Of a DNA stretch of 33,677 nt, positions 15,675 through 23,176 are shown piece by piece. The translations under genes were made by a program, and so were the position numbers. This DNA comes from Clostridium sp. 28_12. Its GTDB lineage: Bacteria > Bacillota > Clostridia > TANB77 > CAG-508. Under the pieces are notes generated by a model. The model saw only the letters and a list, made by a program, of their open reading frames with translations, was not told where the DNA came from and searched no databases. The stretch lies in NCBI GenBank assembly GCA_001916055.1, contig MNRR01000046.1, forward strand, positions 1-33,677, written 5' to 3'. How positions within the stretch are numbered: position 1 is the first letter of the stretch; the number at the start of each line of letters is the position of its first letter.

Positions 15675-16916
15675 TTATAAATATAAACTATCTTTATTAA
15701 GTAAAAATTCCTGCAACCCTATAATCAAAATTCCCTCTTCAGTTGTCCAACTTTTTTTGCCATCTTTTACTATAATTATTTTTTTGAAATTATCATTAAT
15801 ATTCATTAAAGGTCTTTCTTCTTGTAAAGTTTTTTCTCGTGTGGGCAAGCTCAATGCTACTTGAATATAATATCTTTTATCTGCCTGGTTGCATATAAAA
15901 TCCACTTCTGTTTGTTTTCTAATATTCTTTTCTCTAATTTCAACTATTCCAACATCTACATTATAGCCTCTGTATAATAACTCATTATATATAATATTTT
16001 CCATAATATGATCTTCTTCCTGTTGTCTAAAATTCAATCTTGCATTTCGTAATCCAATATCTGCAAAATAGTATTTTGATGGTGTAGATATATATTTTTT
16101 TCCTTTAACATCGTATCTTTCAACTTTTTTTATCAAGAAAGAATCTTCTAAATAATTTATATACGATGTTATTGTATTTATAGACACGTCTTTCATCGAA
16201 TTACTTATAAATGTGTCTGATAATTTTTTAGGATTAGTTAAAGACCCAATTGAGGAAGCTAGTATATTTACCAACGTATCAAGAACATCTATCCTTTGAA
16301 TATTATGTCTTTCTATTATATCACTCAAATATGTCCTTTCAAATAAATCTTTCAAATATTGACTTTTTTGTTCTTCTGTTCTTTGTGATAATATTCTTGG
16401 TAATCCTCCATATATTTTATATTCTTCCCAAGCCTCTTCAGTACCTCCTTCATATGCTGTAACAAATTCGCTAAAAGTTAATGGCAACACCCTTACTTCA
16501 TCGCCTCTTCCACGGAATTCACTTTTAATGTCTGATGACAAAAACTTTGAGTTACTTCCCGTTACATATACATCTAGATTTTCTATATGCAAAAAACCAT
16601 TTAATACAGATTCAAAATCTTCAACCTTTTGTATTTCATCCAATATTATATAGTAAATGTCTTTATCAACTATCATGGAACGTATATACTCATCTAAAAC
16701 GTCCGGATTTAAATATTTATTATTTTTTCTTTCATCTAAATCAATTTTAATTATATGATCTTCTTTAACTCCATTTTCTATTAAATAATTTTTATATATT
16801 GGGTCAAGCAAATAAGACTTGCCACATCTTCTTATTCCTGTCACAATCTTAATCAAACCATTTTCTCTTCTATTTATTAATTTCTCCAAATATCTATCTC
16901 TTTTTATTTCTTTCAT
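15675..16916 (-). CDS. AAA-family ATPase with C-terminal DUF4143
   Basis: The 413-residue protein has Walker A GIRRCGKSYLL (Lys33), Walker B YYIILDEIQ and sensor VYVTGSNS, then FRGRGDEVRVLPLTFSEF and YGGLPRIL. These are hallmarks of the large AAA_14/DUF4143 family. The C-terminal part contains EVDFICNQADKRYYIQVALS, resembling a PD-(D/E)XK nuclease fold remnant. The family is very common in anaerobes, patchily distributed and of unknown cellular role. The gene has its own promoter flanked by two 24-bp repeats and an upstream terminator. It is bracketed by the 75-bp sigK-leader repeats, so it looks like a later insertion. Its stop lies 6 bases before copy 1 of the repeat. Confidence 0.92.
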   Translation of the reverse strand: MKEIKRDRYLEKLINRRENGLIKIVTGIRRCGKSYLLDPIYKNYLIENGVKEDHIIKIDLDERKNNKYLNPDVLDEYIRSMIVDKDIYYIILDEIQKVEDFESVLNGFLHIENLDVYVTGSNSKFLSSDIKSEFRGRGDEVRVLPLTFSEFVTAYEGGTEEAWEEYKIYGGLPRILSQRTEEQKSQYLKDLFERTYLSDIIERHNIQRIDVLDTLVNILASSIGSLTNPKKLSDTFISNSMKDVSINTITSYINYLEDSFLIKKVERYDVKGKKYISTPSKYYFADIGLRNARLNFRQQEEDHIMENIIYNELLYRGYNVDVGIVEIREKNIRKQTEVDFICNQADKRYYIQVALSLPTREKTLQEERPLMNINDNFKKIIIVKDGKKSWTTEEGILIIGLQEFLLNKDSLYL

Positions 16917-16930
16917 TTTTAAACTCCTTG

Positions 16931-17028
16931 TTGAATTTTTTTGCCGTTTATGGCATTTATTTTCAATATTATACTATATTTTTTTATTTTAATCAATAGT
17001 GCCATTGAATATTTTTGACGTTTATGCC
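16931..17028 (-). promoter_or_regulatory. ATPase promoter flanked by 24-bp direct repeats
   Basis: TTGATT (16991-16996), 17 bases, TATAAT (16968-16973). Two direct repeats matching at 21 of 24 positions flank it: 17005-17028 just upstream of the -35 and 16931-16954 in the leader, 74 bp apart. The shared core on the minus strand is CATAAACG-KCAAAAA-W-ATTCAA. They look like paired operators suited to looping, perhaps for autoregulation. Confidence 0.6.
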
Positions 17029-17053
17029 TGTTTTTTTCATTTATATTATAAAC

Positions 17054-17092
17054 AAAAAATGTTTTTATATTCTTGTTACAATATAAAAACAT
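17054..17092 (-). terminator. Intrinsic terminator just inside the ATPase cassette
   Basis: Perfect 13-bp arms ATGTTTTTATATT (17080-17092) and AATATAAAAACAT (17059-17071) with an 8-base loop are followed by TTTTTT on the minus strand. The 5' arm starts at the displaced sigK ATG of repeat copy 2. It would stop transcripts from the sortase side and insulate the ATPase unit. Confidence 0.8.
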
Positions 17093-17160
17093 AAAAGCAC
17101 CTCCATTTTTCTCATACTAGAATTATATTTATAAGAAAAATAAAAGTGCCTGTTCATTAT
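17086..17160. repeat. 75-bp direct repeat, copy 2 (displaced sigK leader)
   Basis: This copy abuts the sortase stop codon, so it probably keeps the original left-hand context of the sigK leader, while copy 1 keeps the original sigK start. The coding-strand -10 reads AATATAAT instead of CATATAAT (difference at 17129). It loses the C that SigE/SigK promoters normally need. Confidence 0.95.
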
Positions 17161-17378
17161 ATTTTTGCATGTAAAACTATTCTGTATTTATTATTATTTA
17201 CACATGTTGATAATGTTAATATTTGGTTTTCGGTTATTAATTTTATTTTATAGTTTTCTTCATTATCATACCATTCAGGAGTAATTACTTTTTTTAAACT
17301 TCCGAACATTGAATTGTCTCTTACATTATGTCCATATATTACTGTGTTTTTATCATTTCCATCTAATTTAAATTTTCT
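17157..17378 (-). pseudogene. Sortase (class B-like) remnant
   Basis: An open stretch of 73 codons without a start reads KNTVIYGHNVRDNSMFGSLK, then ITPEWYDNEENYKIKLITEN, then ILTLSTCVNNNKYRIVLHAK and a stop. The catalytic His (YGHN), Cys (LSTC) and Arg (YRIV) of a sortase are all present. The roughly 50-60 residues that normally separate the EN segment from ILTLSTC are missing, and so is everything upstream of the first beta strands. It is therefore a decayed cell-surface transpeptidase gene with an internal deletion and a lost 5' end. It sits directly upstream of the sigK leader copy 2. Confidence 0.75.
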
Positions 17379-17489
17379 TTAAGTATATTACTTTAAGAAA
17401 ATTATCACATTTTTTAATAAATATTTATATAAAAAAACAAAAAATGATTTTTAACTCTAATCTTTTCTTGTTTTTTTATATATTAAAAT
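17379..17489. other. AT-rich stretch, no feature seen
   Basis: This is very A/T-rich sequence between the sortase remnant and the MscS stop codon. It probably contains eroded upstream sequence of the sortase gene. I found no promoter, hairpin with U-tract or open frame worth reporting. Confidence 0.5.
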
Positions 17490-18365
17490 TTAAACCTTAT
17501 ATAATTCAATATTTCCATTTCTATACTCTTCTAATATTTTCAAATATAGTTCATCCTGTACATTTCTAGCCTTTTTAGGATGTACTAAATATCTAAGGTA
17601 TAGTTCTACATGAGAGTCTACAATTTTAGTATAAATAATTGGTTCTAAATAGTTGTAATAAATTCTATATTCTGCAGTAACATCTGCAACCGCATCTTCC
17701 ATTTTTTTAGGCGTTGTTTTTAATATCTCATTTTCACCAACAATATCATACAAAATATCTTTTGTTTTCTCGACATCTGCATCTAATGGGATTTCAACTG
17801 TAATTTCATCCCATACATATTTAAAAGCTTTTGTATAATTTTTTAATGGATACAAAAATACAAATGAGTTAGGAATATGTATTATTCTTCCTGTGCTTTG
17901 TTCTCCGTTAATTCTATCACCAACTTCTAGCACTTCAAATCCAAGTGATCTAATATTTACTACATCACCCTTGATTCCATTCACTTCAACTCTATCTTCT
18001 AATTCAAATGTTTTCTTAGTGTTGATGTAAATTCCTGCAAAAAAGTCAAATATTATTTCTTTAACAGCAATCGCAATACCAGCTGATAAGAAACTAATTA
18101 CTGTTACCATTCCTGAAATTCTATGTCCCCATAGCAATACAACTAATACAATAGATATAATATCTAATGTTATTTTTATCATTCTGTTTCTAAAATATTT
18201 CTTTTTATTGCTTACGTCAGCTCTTGAGTAAAAAAATCTTACTAATCTTTTTAAAATTCCGAAAACTACAAATATCAAAATTGTTAATATTACTAATTCA
18301 ACGTAATCACTATAAAATCCAAATGTTTTTCCTAAATATTGTGATATATCTGTTATAAAACCCAT
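17490..18365 (-). CDS. MscS-family mechanosensitive channel
   Basis: The 291-residue protein has an N-terminal hydrophobic region with three membrane helices (about 22-42, 64-84 and 90-118). The pore-lining third helix reads GMVTVISFLSAGIAIAVKEIIFDFFAGI. The cytoplasmic beta domain starts with FELEDRVEVNGIKGDVV and includes the conserved IHIPNSFVF. Such channels open under membrane tension to release solutes on osmotic downshock. The longer frame begins at GTG within the ribosome-binding site. I chose ATG at 18365, 8 bases after GAGG. It follows the ABC exporter genes by about 55 bases with no terminator, so it may be the last gene of the tetR-ABC operon. Confidence 0.9.
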   Translation of the reverse strand: MGFITDISQYLGKTFGFYSDYVELVILTILIFVVFGILKRLVRFFYSRADVSNKKKYFRNRMIKITLDIISIVLVVLLWGHRISGMVTVISFLSAGIAIAVKEIIFDFFAGIYINTKKTFELEDRVEVNGIKGDVVNIRSLGFEVLEVGDRINGEQSTGRIIHIPNSFVFLYPLKNYTKAFKYVWDEITVEIPLDADVEKTKDILYDIVGENEILKTTPKKMEDAVADVTAEYRIYYNYLEPIIYTKIVDSHVELYLRYLVHPKKARNVQDELYLKILEEYRNGNIELYKV

Positions 18366-18419
18366 TTTCATCACCTCTTATATACATTCTTAATTAATAT
18401 TTTAGCACAAAATAACATA

Positions 18420-20255
18420 TTATTCAACTTCATCAATACAATCTTGGAATTGACTATTATATAATTTATAATAAAATCCACTTTCTCCTTTTTCAAGAAG
18501 TTGTTCATGTGTACCTTGTTCAACAATATCTCCATGGTCCATAACTAAAATTAAATCTGCATTTTTTATTGTTGATAATCTATGTGCAATTATAAAAGAT
18601 GTCCTACCTTTCATTAAATTATCCATAGCTTTTTGAATTTCTATTTCTGTTCTTGTATCAATACTTGATGTAGCTTCATCTAAAATCAGTATTTTAGGAT
18701 CTGCTAAAATTACTCTAGCTATTGTAAGTAATTGTTTTTGACCCGCTGAAACTCCACTTGTCTCATCTCCTAATAACGAATTATATCCATTAGGTAATGT
18801 TTTTATAAAATGATGTACTCTGGCAGCTTTTGCAGCTTGAATAACTTCATCATCTGTTGCAGTTTCTCTACCATATTTTATATTTTCTTTTACAGTTCCG
18901 TCAAATAGCCATGTATCTTGCAATACCATTCCAAACATTTGACGTAATTCGCCTCTCTTGAAATCTTTGATGTTGTGTCCATCAAGTAATATTGCACCAT
19001 CTGTTACATCATAAAATCTCATAAGAAGTTTTACCATTGTTGATTTTCCAGCTCCTGTTGGTCCTACAATTGCAATTTTTTGTCCTTCATGTACATCTGC
19101 ATTAAAGTCTTTTATCACAATATTTTCTGGGTTATAACCAAATTTTACATGTTCGAATTTTACATTTCCTTTTAAACCTTCTGTTGTTGTTCCTTCTACA
19201 TATGTTTCAACTTCTTCGCCTTCTTCTAAGAATTCGAATATTCTTTCAGTTGCAGCAACCATTGCTTGTAACATACTTGATACTTGTGCAATTTGATTTA
19301 TAGGTTGTGTAAATTGTTTGTTATATTGTATAAAACTTTGTATATCTCCTACTGTAATATTTCCATTTATAGCTAAATACCCTCCTGCTATTGCTACACC
19401 TACATATCCAATATTTGATATAAAATTCATTATTGGATGCATTAATCCTGATAAGAATTGTGATTTCCATGCTGAACTGTATAGTTCTGAATTTGCTTTT
19501 TCAAATTCTTTTTGTGCATCTTTTTCTCCATTAAATGCTTTTACAATTGTTAATCCTGAAAATACTTCTTCTACTTGACCATTTACATGACCTAAATAAT
19601 CTTGTTGCTTTTTAAAGTATTTTTGTGATTTTCCTACTATTATTTTTACAAGGAATGCTCCAATTGGCATAACTATTAATGATATTAATGTCATTTGCCA
19701 ACTAATTGAAAGCATCATTATCAATATTCCAAAAAATGTACATACTGATGTTATTATTTGTGTAATACTTTGATTCAAATTTGTTCCTAATGTATCTATA
19801 TCATTTGTTACTATTGATAGTACTTCTCCATTTGTCTTTTTGTCAAAATAGTTCATTGGAAGTGAATTTATCTTATGTGCTAAGTCTTTTCTTAATTTAT
19901 ATGTTAAATTTTGGGCAATTTGTGTCATTGCAAAACTTTGGATGAAAGAAAATAATGCACTGACTATATATAGTCCTAATAGTGTTAATAGGATTGTTCC
20001 AACTTTTCCAAAGTTTATTCCACCATTTCCTGATATTTTATTTACTAAACCATTAAATATTTCTGTTGTTGCATTTCCTAATATTTTAGGTCCTATTATA
20101 GAAAATATAGTACTTCCTACTGCAAATATAAATACTATTATTAATCCAATTTTGTATTTTGATAAATAGTTTTTTATTAATTTTTTTGTTGTTCCTTTAA
20201 AATCTTTAGCCTTTTCTGTTGTATGGCCTGGTCTTGGCCCCATTGGTCCTGGCAT
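18420..20255 (-). CDS. ABC multidrug-type exporter half-transporter, catalytically complete subunit
   Basis: The 611-residue protein has an N-terminal six-helix membrane domain (about 35-330) and a C-terminal nucleotide-binding domain. Walker A is GPTGAGKSTM, the signature is SGVSAGQKQLL, Walker B is ILILDEATSSID with a catalytic Glu, and the H-loop is IIAHRLST. The signature departs from LSGGQ (SAGQ). Its partner has Asp and Gln at the Walker B Glu and H-loop His positions but an intact VSGGQ. That is the reciprocal pattern expected of a heterodimer with one working and one degenerate ATP site. The N-terminus is Pro/Gly-rich (MPGPMGPRPGH). It starts 1 base after the partner's stop and is probably controlled by the TetR repressor upstream. 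Confidence 0.95.
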   Translation of the reverse strand: MPGPMGPRPGHTTEKAKDFKGTTKKLIKNYLSKYKIGLIIVFIFAVGSTIFSIIGPKILGNATTEIFNGLVNKISGNGGINFGKVGTILLTLLGLYIVSALFSFIQSFAMTQIAQNLTYKLRKDLAHKINSLPMNYFDKKTNGEVLSIVTNDIDTLGTNLNQSITQIITSVCTFFGILIMMLSISWQMTLISLIVMPIGAFLVKIIVGKSQKYFKKQQDYLGHVNGQVEEVFSGLTIVKAFNGEKDAQKEFEKANSELYSSAWKSQFLSGLMHPIMNFISNIGYVGVAIAGGYLAINGNITVGDIQSFIQYNKQFTQPINQIAQVSSMLQAMVAATERIFEFLEEGEEVETYVEGTTTEGLKGNVKFEHVKFGYNPENIVIKDFNADVHEGQKIAIVGPTGAGKSTMVKLLMRFYDVTDGAILLDGHNIKDFKRGELRQMFGMVLQDTWLFDGTVKENIKYGRETATDDEVIQAAKAARVHHFIKTLPNGYNSLLGDETSGVSAGQKQLLTIARVILADPKILILDEATSSIDTRTEIEIQKAMDNLMKGRTSFIIAHRLSTIKNADLILVMDHGDIVEQGTHEQLLEKGESGFYYKLYNSQFQDCIDEVE

Positions 20256-20256
20256 A

Positions 20257-22461
20257 TTATTTTCCTCCTTCCTTTTTATTTAATTCTTCTTCTGATAATT
20301 GTGATAATGCAATCTCTCTGTAGGTTTCATTATTTTTAAGTAATTCATCATGTGTTCCTTGACCTACTATTTTTCCATCATCTAAAACAATTATTTTGTC
20401 TGCATTTAAAATAGTACTAATTCTTTGTGCTACAATTATGTTTGTTTTATTATTTGTTCTTTTTGCTAAGGCTTCTCTTAATGCAGCATCTGTTTTAAAG
20501 TCTAGTGCAGAAAAACTGTCATCAAATACAAATATTTCTGGGTCTTTTGCTACAGCTCTTGCTATTGATAATCTTTGCTTTTGTCCTCCTGATACATTGC
20601 TTCCACCTTGTGCTATTTCTGATTTATATTTGTCATCTTTTCCTTCAATAAATTCTGTTGCTTGTGCTATTTCTGCTGCCTCTATCATTTTTTCATCTGA
20701 CATACTTTCATCAGAATATTTTATATTACTTTCTATTGTTCCAGAGAATAATACTCCTTTTTGTGGTACAAATCCAATTGCATCTCTTAGTTCTTTTTGT
20801 GATAAGTCTTTTACATTTACACCATCAACTAAAAGTTCTCCTCCTGTTACATCATAAAATCTTGGTATTAAATTTACAACTGTTGATTTTCCACTTCCTG
20901 TACTTCCTATTATTGCTGTTGTTTTTCCTGTCTCTGCTGTAAAGTTGATATCTTCAAGTATTTCTGTGTCTGCGTCAGGATATCTAAATGATACATTTTT
21001 AAATTCTACCAATCCTTTTTTGCTTGGATCTAATTTTTTTGTTGTTTCTTTATCTTTAACACTTGGCTCTGTTTCTAAAATTTCTGTAATTCTGTTAGCT
21101 GATACAGATGCTCTTGGAAGCATTATAGAAATCATAGATATCATTAAGAAACTCATTACTATTTGCATTGCATATTGGATAAATGCCAACATATCTCCAA
21201 CTTGCATTATACCTTGATCTATATTGTGTCCTCCAACCCATATAATTAAGATTGATACTCCATTCATTATAAGCATTAACATTGGCATCATTACTGACAT
21301 TGTTCTGTTTACAAATATATTTGCTTTTGTTAAGTCTGTATTTGCACCATCAAATCTTTTTTCTTCTCTCTCTTCTGTATTAAATGCTCTAATTACAGAT
21401 TTTCCTGTTAATATTTCTCTTGCTACACCATTTAACTTGTCTATTAAGTCTTGCAATTTTTTGAATTTTGGCATTGCTACTGCAAATAATATCGCAACAA
21501 CTAATAATATTGTAATTACTGCTGCTCCTATTATCCATGCCATTGATGTGTTACTTTGATGTATTACTTTTATTACTCCACCTATTCCTATTATTGGAGC
21601 ATATACTACTGTTCTAAATAGCATTGCTAATAATTGTTGAATTTGTTGCACGTCATTTGTACTACGAGTAATTAAAGAAGCGGTTGAGAATTCTCTTAAT
21701 TCTTTAGTAGAGAATTTTAATACTTTATTAAATATCTTTTCTCTTAGTGTTTTTGCCATTTTAGCACCAACTCTTGATGATAACATCATTATTGTAATTC
21801 CTGATGCCATACTGATTGCAGCTAATATTAACATTTTAAATCCTGCGACCATTATGTAATTCATCTGAATTTTGTCTGTATCAACACCTGCATCTTTGTA
21901 TATTTCTTTTACATATGCAACTGCTGCTTGACTTTTTATTGAATCTTGCATTTCATCTATTTGTTTTGTAGATTCACTTAACATTTGATTTATTTGCTCC
22001 TCTGGCATTGTTTTTAATATATCAATAATAGACATATTTTGAAGCATTTCTTTTTGTTCTTCTGGCACATTTATTAGTATTTGTTCTTTTATTTTGTTTG
22101 CCATTTCTTCTTTTTGTACTGTTCTTGATATAATAATTGGTTTTGTCATTATTTGCTCAAGTTCTTCTTTTTCATTTTCTTTTAAGTCTTTTATAACATA
22201 ATTTCCATCTGATTCTTCAGTTGTGTAATTTTCTAATATTTTGTCATCATCATTTGAAAATAATAATATTGCCTCCATGTCTTTTGAACTTATTGTTTCT
22301 GGTACTGCATATTCAATTCCTCCTGCTTGTATACCTGTATTTACTATCTTGGAAGTATAATTAGGTAATTCCAAGTCTACTGCTGCTTGAACACATAATA
22401 ATGCTACAATTGTAAGCACAGATAACCATGATTGTTTTAAGTTTTTTAATATTTTAAGCAT
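20257..22461 (-). CDS. ABC multidrug-type exporter half-transporter, degenerate-site subunit
   Basis: The 734-residue protein has a first membrane helix at about 12-30. An unusually long extracytoplasmic insert (about 45-205, rich in Glu/Lys and Met) precedes the second helix. The remaining helices and a nucleotide-binding domain follow. Walker A is GSTGSGKSTV and the signature is VSGGQKQR. Walker B is FVFDDSFSALD, with Asp replacing the catalytic Glu. The H-loop is VAQRIST, with Gln replacing His. These changes mark the non-hydrolysing half of a heterodimeric exporter. Its ATG overlaps the tetR stop by 8 bases (ATGCTTAA), so repressor and exporter are co-translated. Substrate is unknown. Confidence 0.95.
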   Translation of the reverse strand: MLKILKNLKQSWLSVLTIVALLCVQAAVDLELPNYTSKIVNTGIQAGGIEYAVPETISSKDMEAILLFSNDDDKILENYTTEESDGNYVIKDLKENEKEELEQIMTKPIIISRTVQKEEMANKIKEQILINVPEEQKEMLQNMSIIDILKTMPEEQINQMLSESTKQIDEMQDSIKSQAAVAYVKEIYKDAGVDTDKIQMNYIMVAGFKMLILAAISMASGITIMMLSSRVGAKMAKTLREKIFNKVLKFSTKELREFSTASLITRSTNDVQQIQQLLAMLFRTVVYAPIIGIGGVIKVIHQSNTSMAWIIGAAVITILLVVAILFAVAMPKFKKLQDLIDKLNGVAREILTGKSVIRAFNTEEREEKRFDGANTDLTKANIFVNRTMSVMMPMLMLIMNGVSILIIWVGGHNIDQGIMQVGDMLAFIQYAMQIVMSFLMISMISIMLPRASVSANRITEILETEPSVKDKETTKKLDPSKKGLVEFKNVSFRYPDADTEILEDINFTAETGKTTAIIGSTGSGKSTVVNLIPRFYDVTGGELLVDGVNVKDLSQKELRDAIGFVPQKGVLFSGTIESNIKYSDESMSDEKMIEAAEIAQATEFIEGKDDKYKSEIAQGGSNVSGGQKQRLSIARAVAKDPEIFVFDDSFSALDFKTDAALREALAKRTNNKTNIIVAQRISTILNADKIIVLDDGKIVGQGTHDELLKNNETYREIALSQLSEEELNKKEGGK

Positions 22462-23074
22462 CTTTTTCCTCCTTTTTTTCTATTCCATATTTTAAATATT
22501 CTATTTCTTTTAAAAACATTTTTCTACAATCCTCTTTTGATTTGTTTTTGAAATTTTTTATTAAAGCTCTCCTTGTAATCACATTTAACATATCACAGAT
22601 TATCACCAAATCTTCATGATTTTCTATTTTTAAATTGTTTTTATCTATTTGCTCATAATATTCTATAATATCTTGTGGTTTAGTTTTTCTTACTAAATCA
22701 AATACATTTTCATCTGACGATTTTAAGTTTATAAATATTTGTTTAAATAATTCTTGGTCCGGATTATTCGTGAATTCTTCTATCATTGAATCATATAAGA
22801 ATATATACAATTTGAATATATCTCCATTTGTCTCTTTTACTTTGTCTTTCAGTTTTGTATTTAATTTTTCAGAATTTTCTCTTAATATATATATAAGTAA
22901 ATCTTCTTTACTTTCAAAATATTGATAAAAACTTCCTCTCGCAATATCTGCTTCTTCTACAATATTTTTTATCGAAACATTTTCTATTGGTGCTCTTGCA
23001 AATTCTTTTTTGGCAGCATTTATTACTTTTTGTTGCTTTTCTTTTGAAAGTTTTAAAAATGTTTCTTTTGGCAT
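22454..23074 (-). CDS. TetR-family transcriptional repressor
   Basis: The 206-residue protein has the TetR helix-turn-helix near its N-terminus (VSIKNIVEEADIARGSFYQY, then FESKEDLL) and a variable helical ligand-binding domain. The preferred start is ATG at 23074 (MPKETFLKLSKEKQ), 7 bases after GAAAGGAAG. A longer frame to TTG at 23095 would include the ribosome-binding site. It is the first gene of the ABC-exporter operon. Two similar palindromes, TGACA-N3-TGTCA type, lie in its promoter, so it most likely represses itself and the exporter until an inducing drug-like ligand binds. Confidence 0.93.
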   Translation of the reverse strand: MPKETFLKLSKEKQQKVINAAKKEFARAPIENVSIKNIVEEADIARGSFYQYFESKEDLLIYILRENSEKLNTKLKDKVKETNGDIFKLYIFLYDSMIEEFTNNPDQELFKQIFINLKSSDENVFDLVRKTKPQDIIEYYEQIDKNNLKIENHEDLVIICDMLNVITRRALIKNFKNKSKEDCRKMFLKEIEYLKYGIEKKEEKDA

Positions 23075-23100
23075 CTCATCACTTCCTTTCGACAAAAAAA

Positions 23101-23172
23101 TAACACTATGTCATATATTATAATGACACAATGTCACTTTTGTCAATACTTTTAGTGTGAATTTTATGTGAA
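23101..23172 (-). promoter_or_regulatory. tetR-ABC promoter with two palindromic operators and a PhoB-like box
   Basis: The promoter is TTGACA (23141-23146), 18 bases, TATAAT (23117-23122). Palindrome TGACA-N3-TGTCA (23124-23136) fills the spacer. A related TGACA-N3-TGTTA lies just downstream (23101-23113), with centres 23 bp apart. A direct repeat TTCACA-N5-TTCACA (23156-23172) lies 9 bases upstream of the -35, five bases after the pfkA stop. It matches the boxes at the two-component and exporter promoters. Confidence 0.7.
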
Positions 23173-23176
23173 TTAT

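Noticed and set aside
16920..17092. An open frame of about 57 codons starting at the displaced sigK ATG after repeat copy 2, with a good ribosome-binding site
   Set aside because: It runs through the intrinsic terminator and the ATPase promoter and has no protein-like composition. It is best explained as a by-product of the duplicated leader.
15594..17160. Transposon or IS interpretation of the repeats around the ATPase
   Set aside because: No transposase or integrase gene is present, and the 75-bp direct repeats are host leader sequence rather than element ends. Only an insertion with target duplication is supported.
18366..18374. GTG/ATG starts upstream in the MscS frame
   Set aside because: These codons form or abut the Shine-Dalgarno sequence. 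ATG at 18365 has proper spacing.
23084..23092. TGTCGAA, a match to the Spo0A box, next to the tetR ribosome-binding site
   Set aside because: A 7-base match is expected by chance, and the gene has no clear sporulation role.
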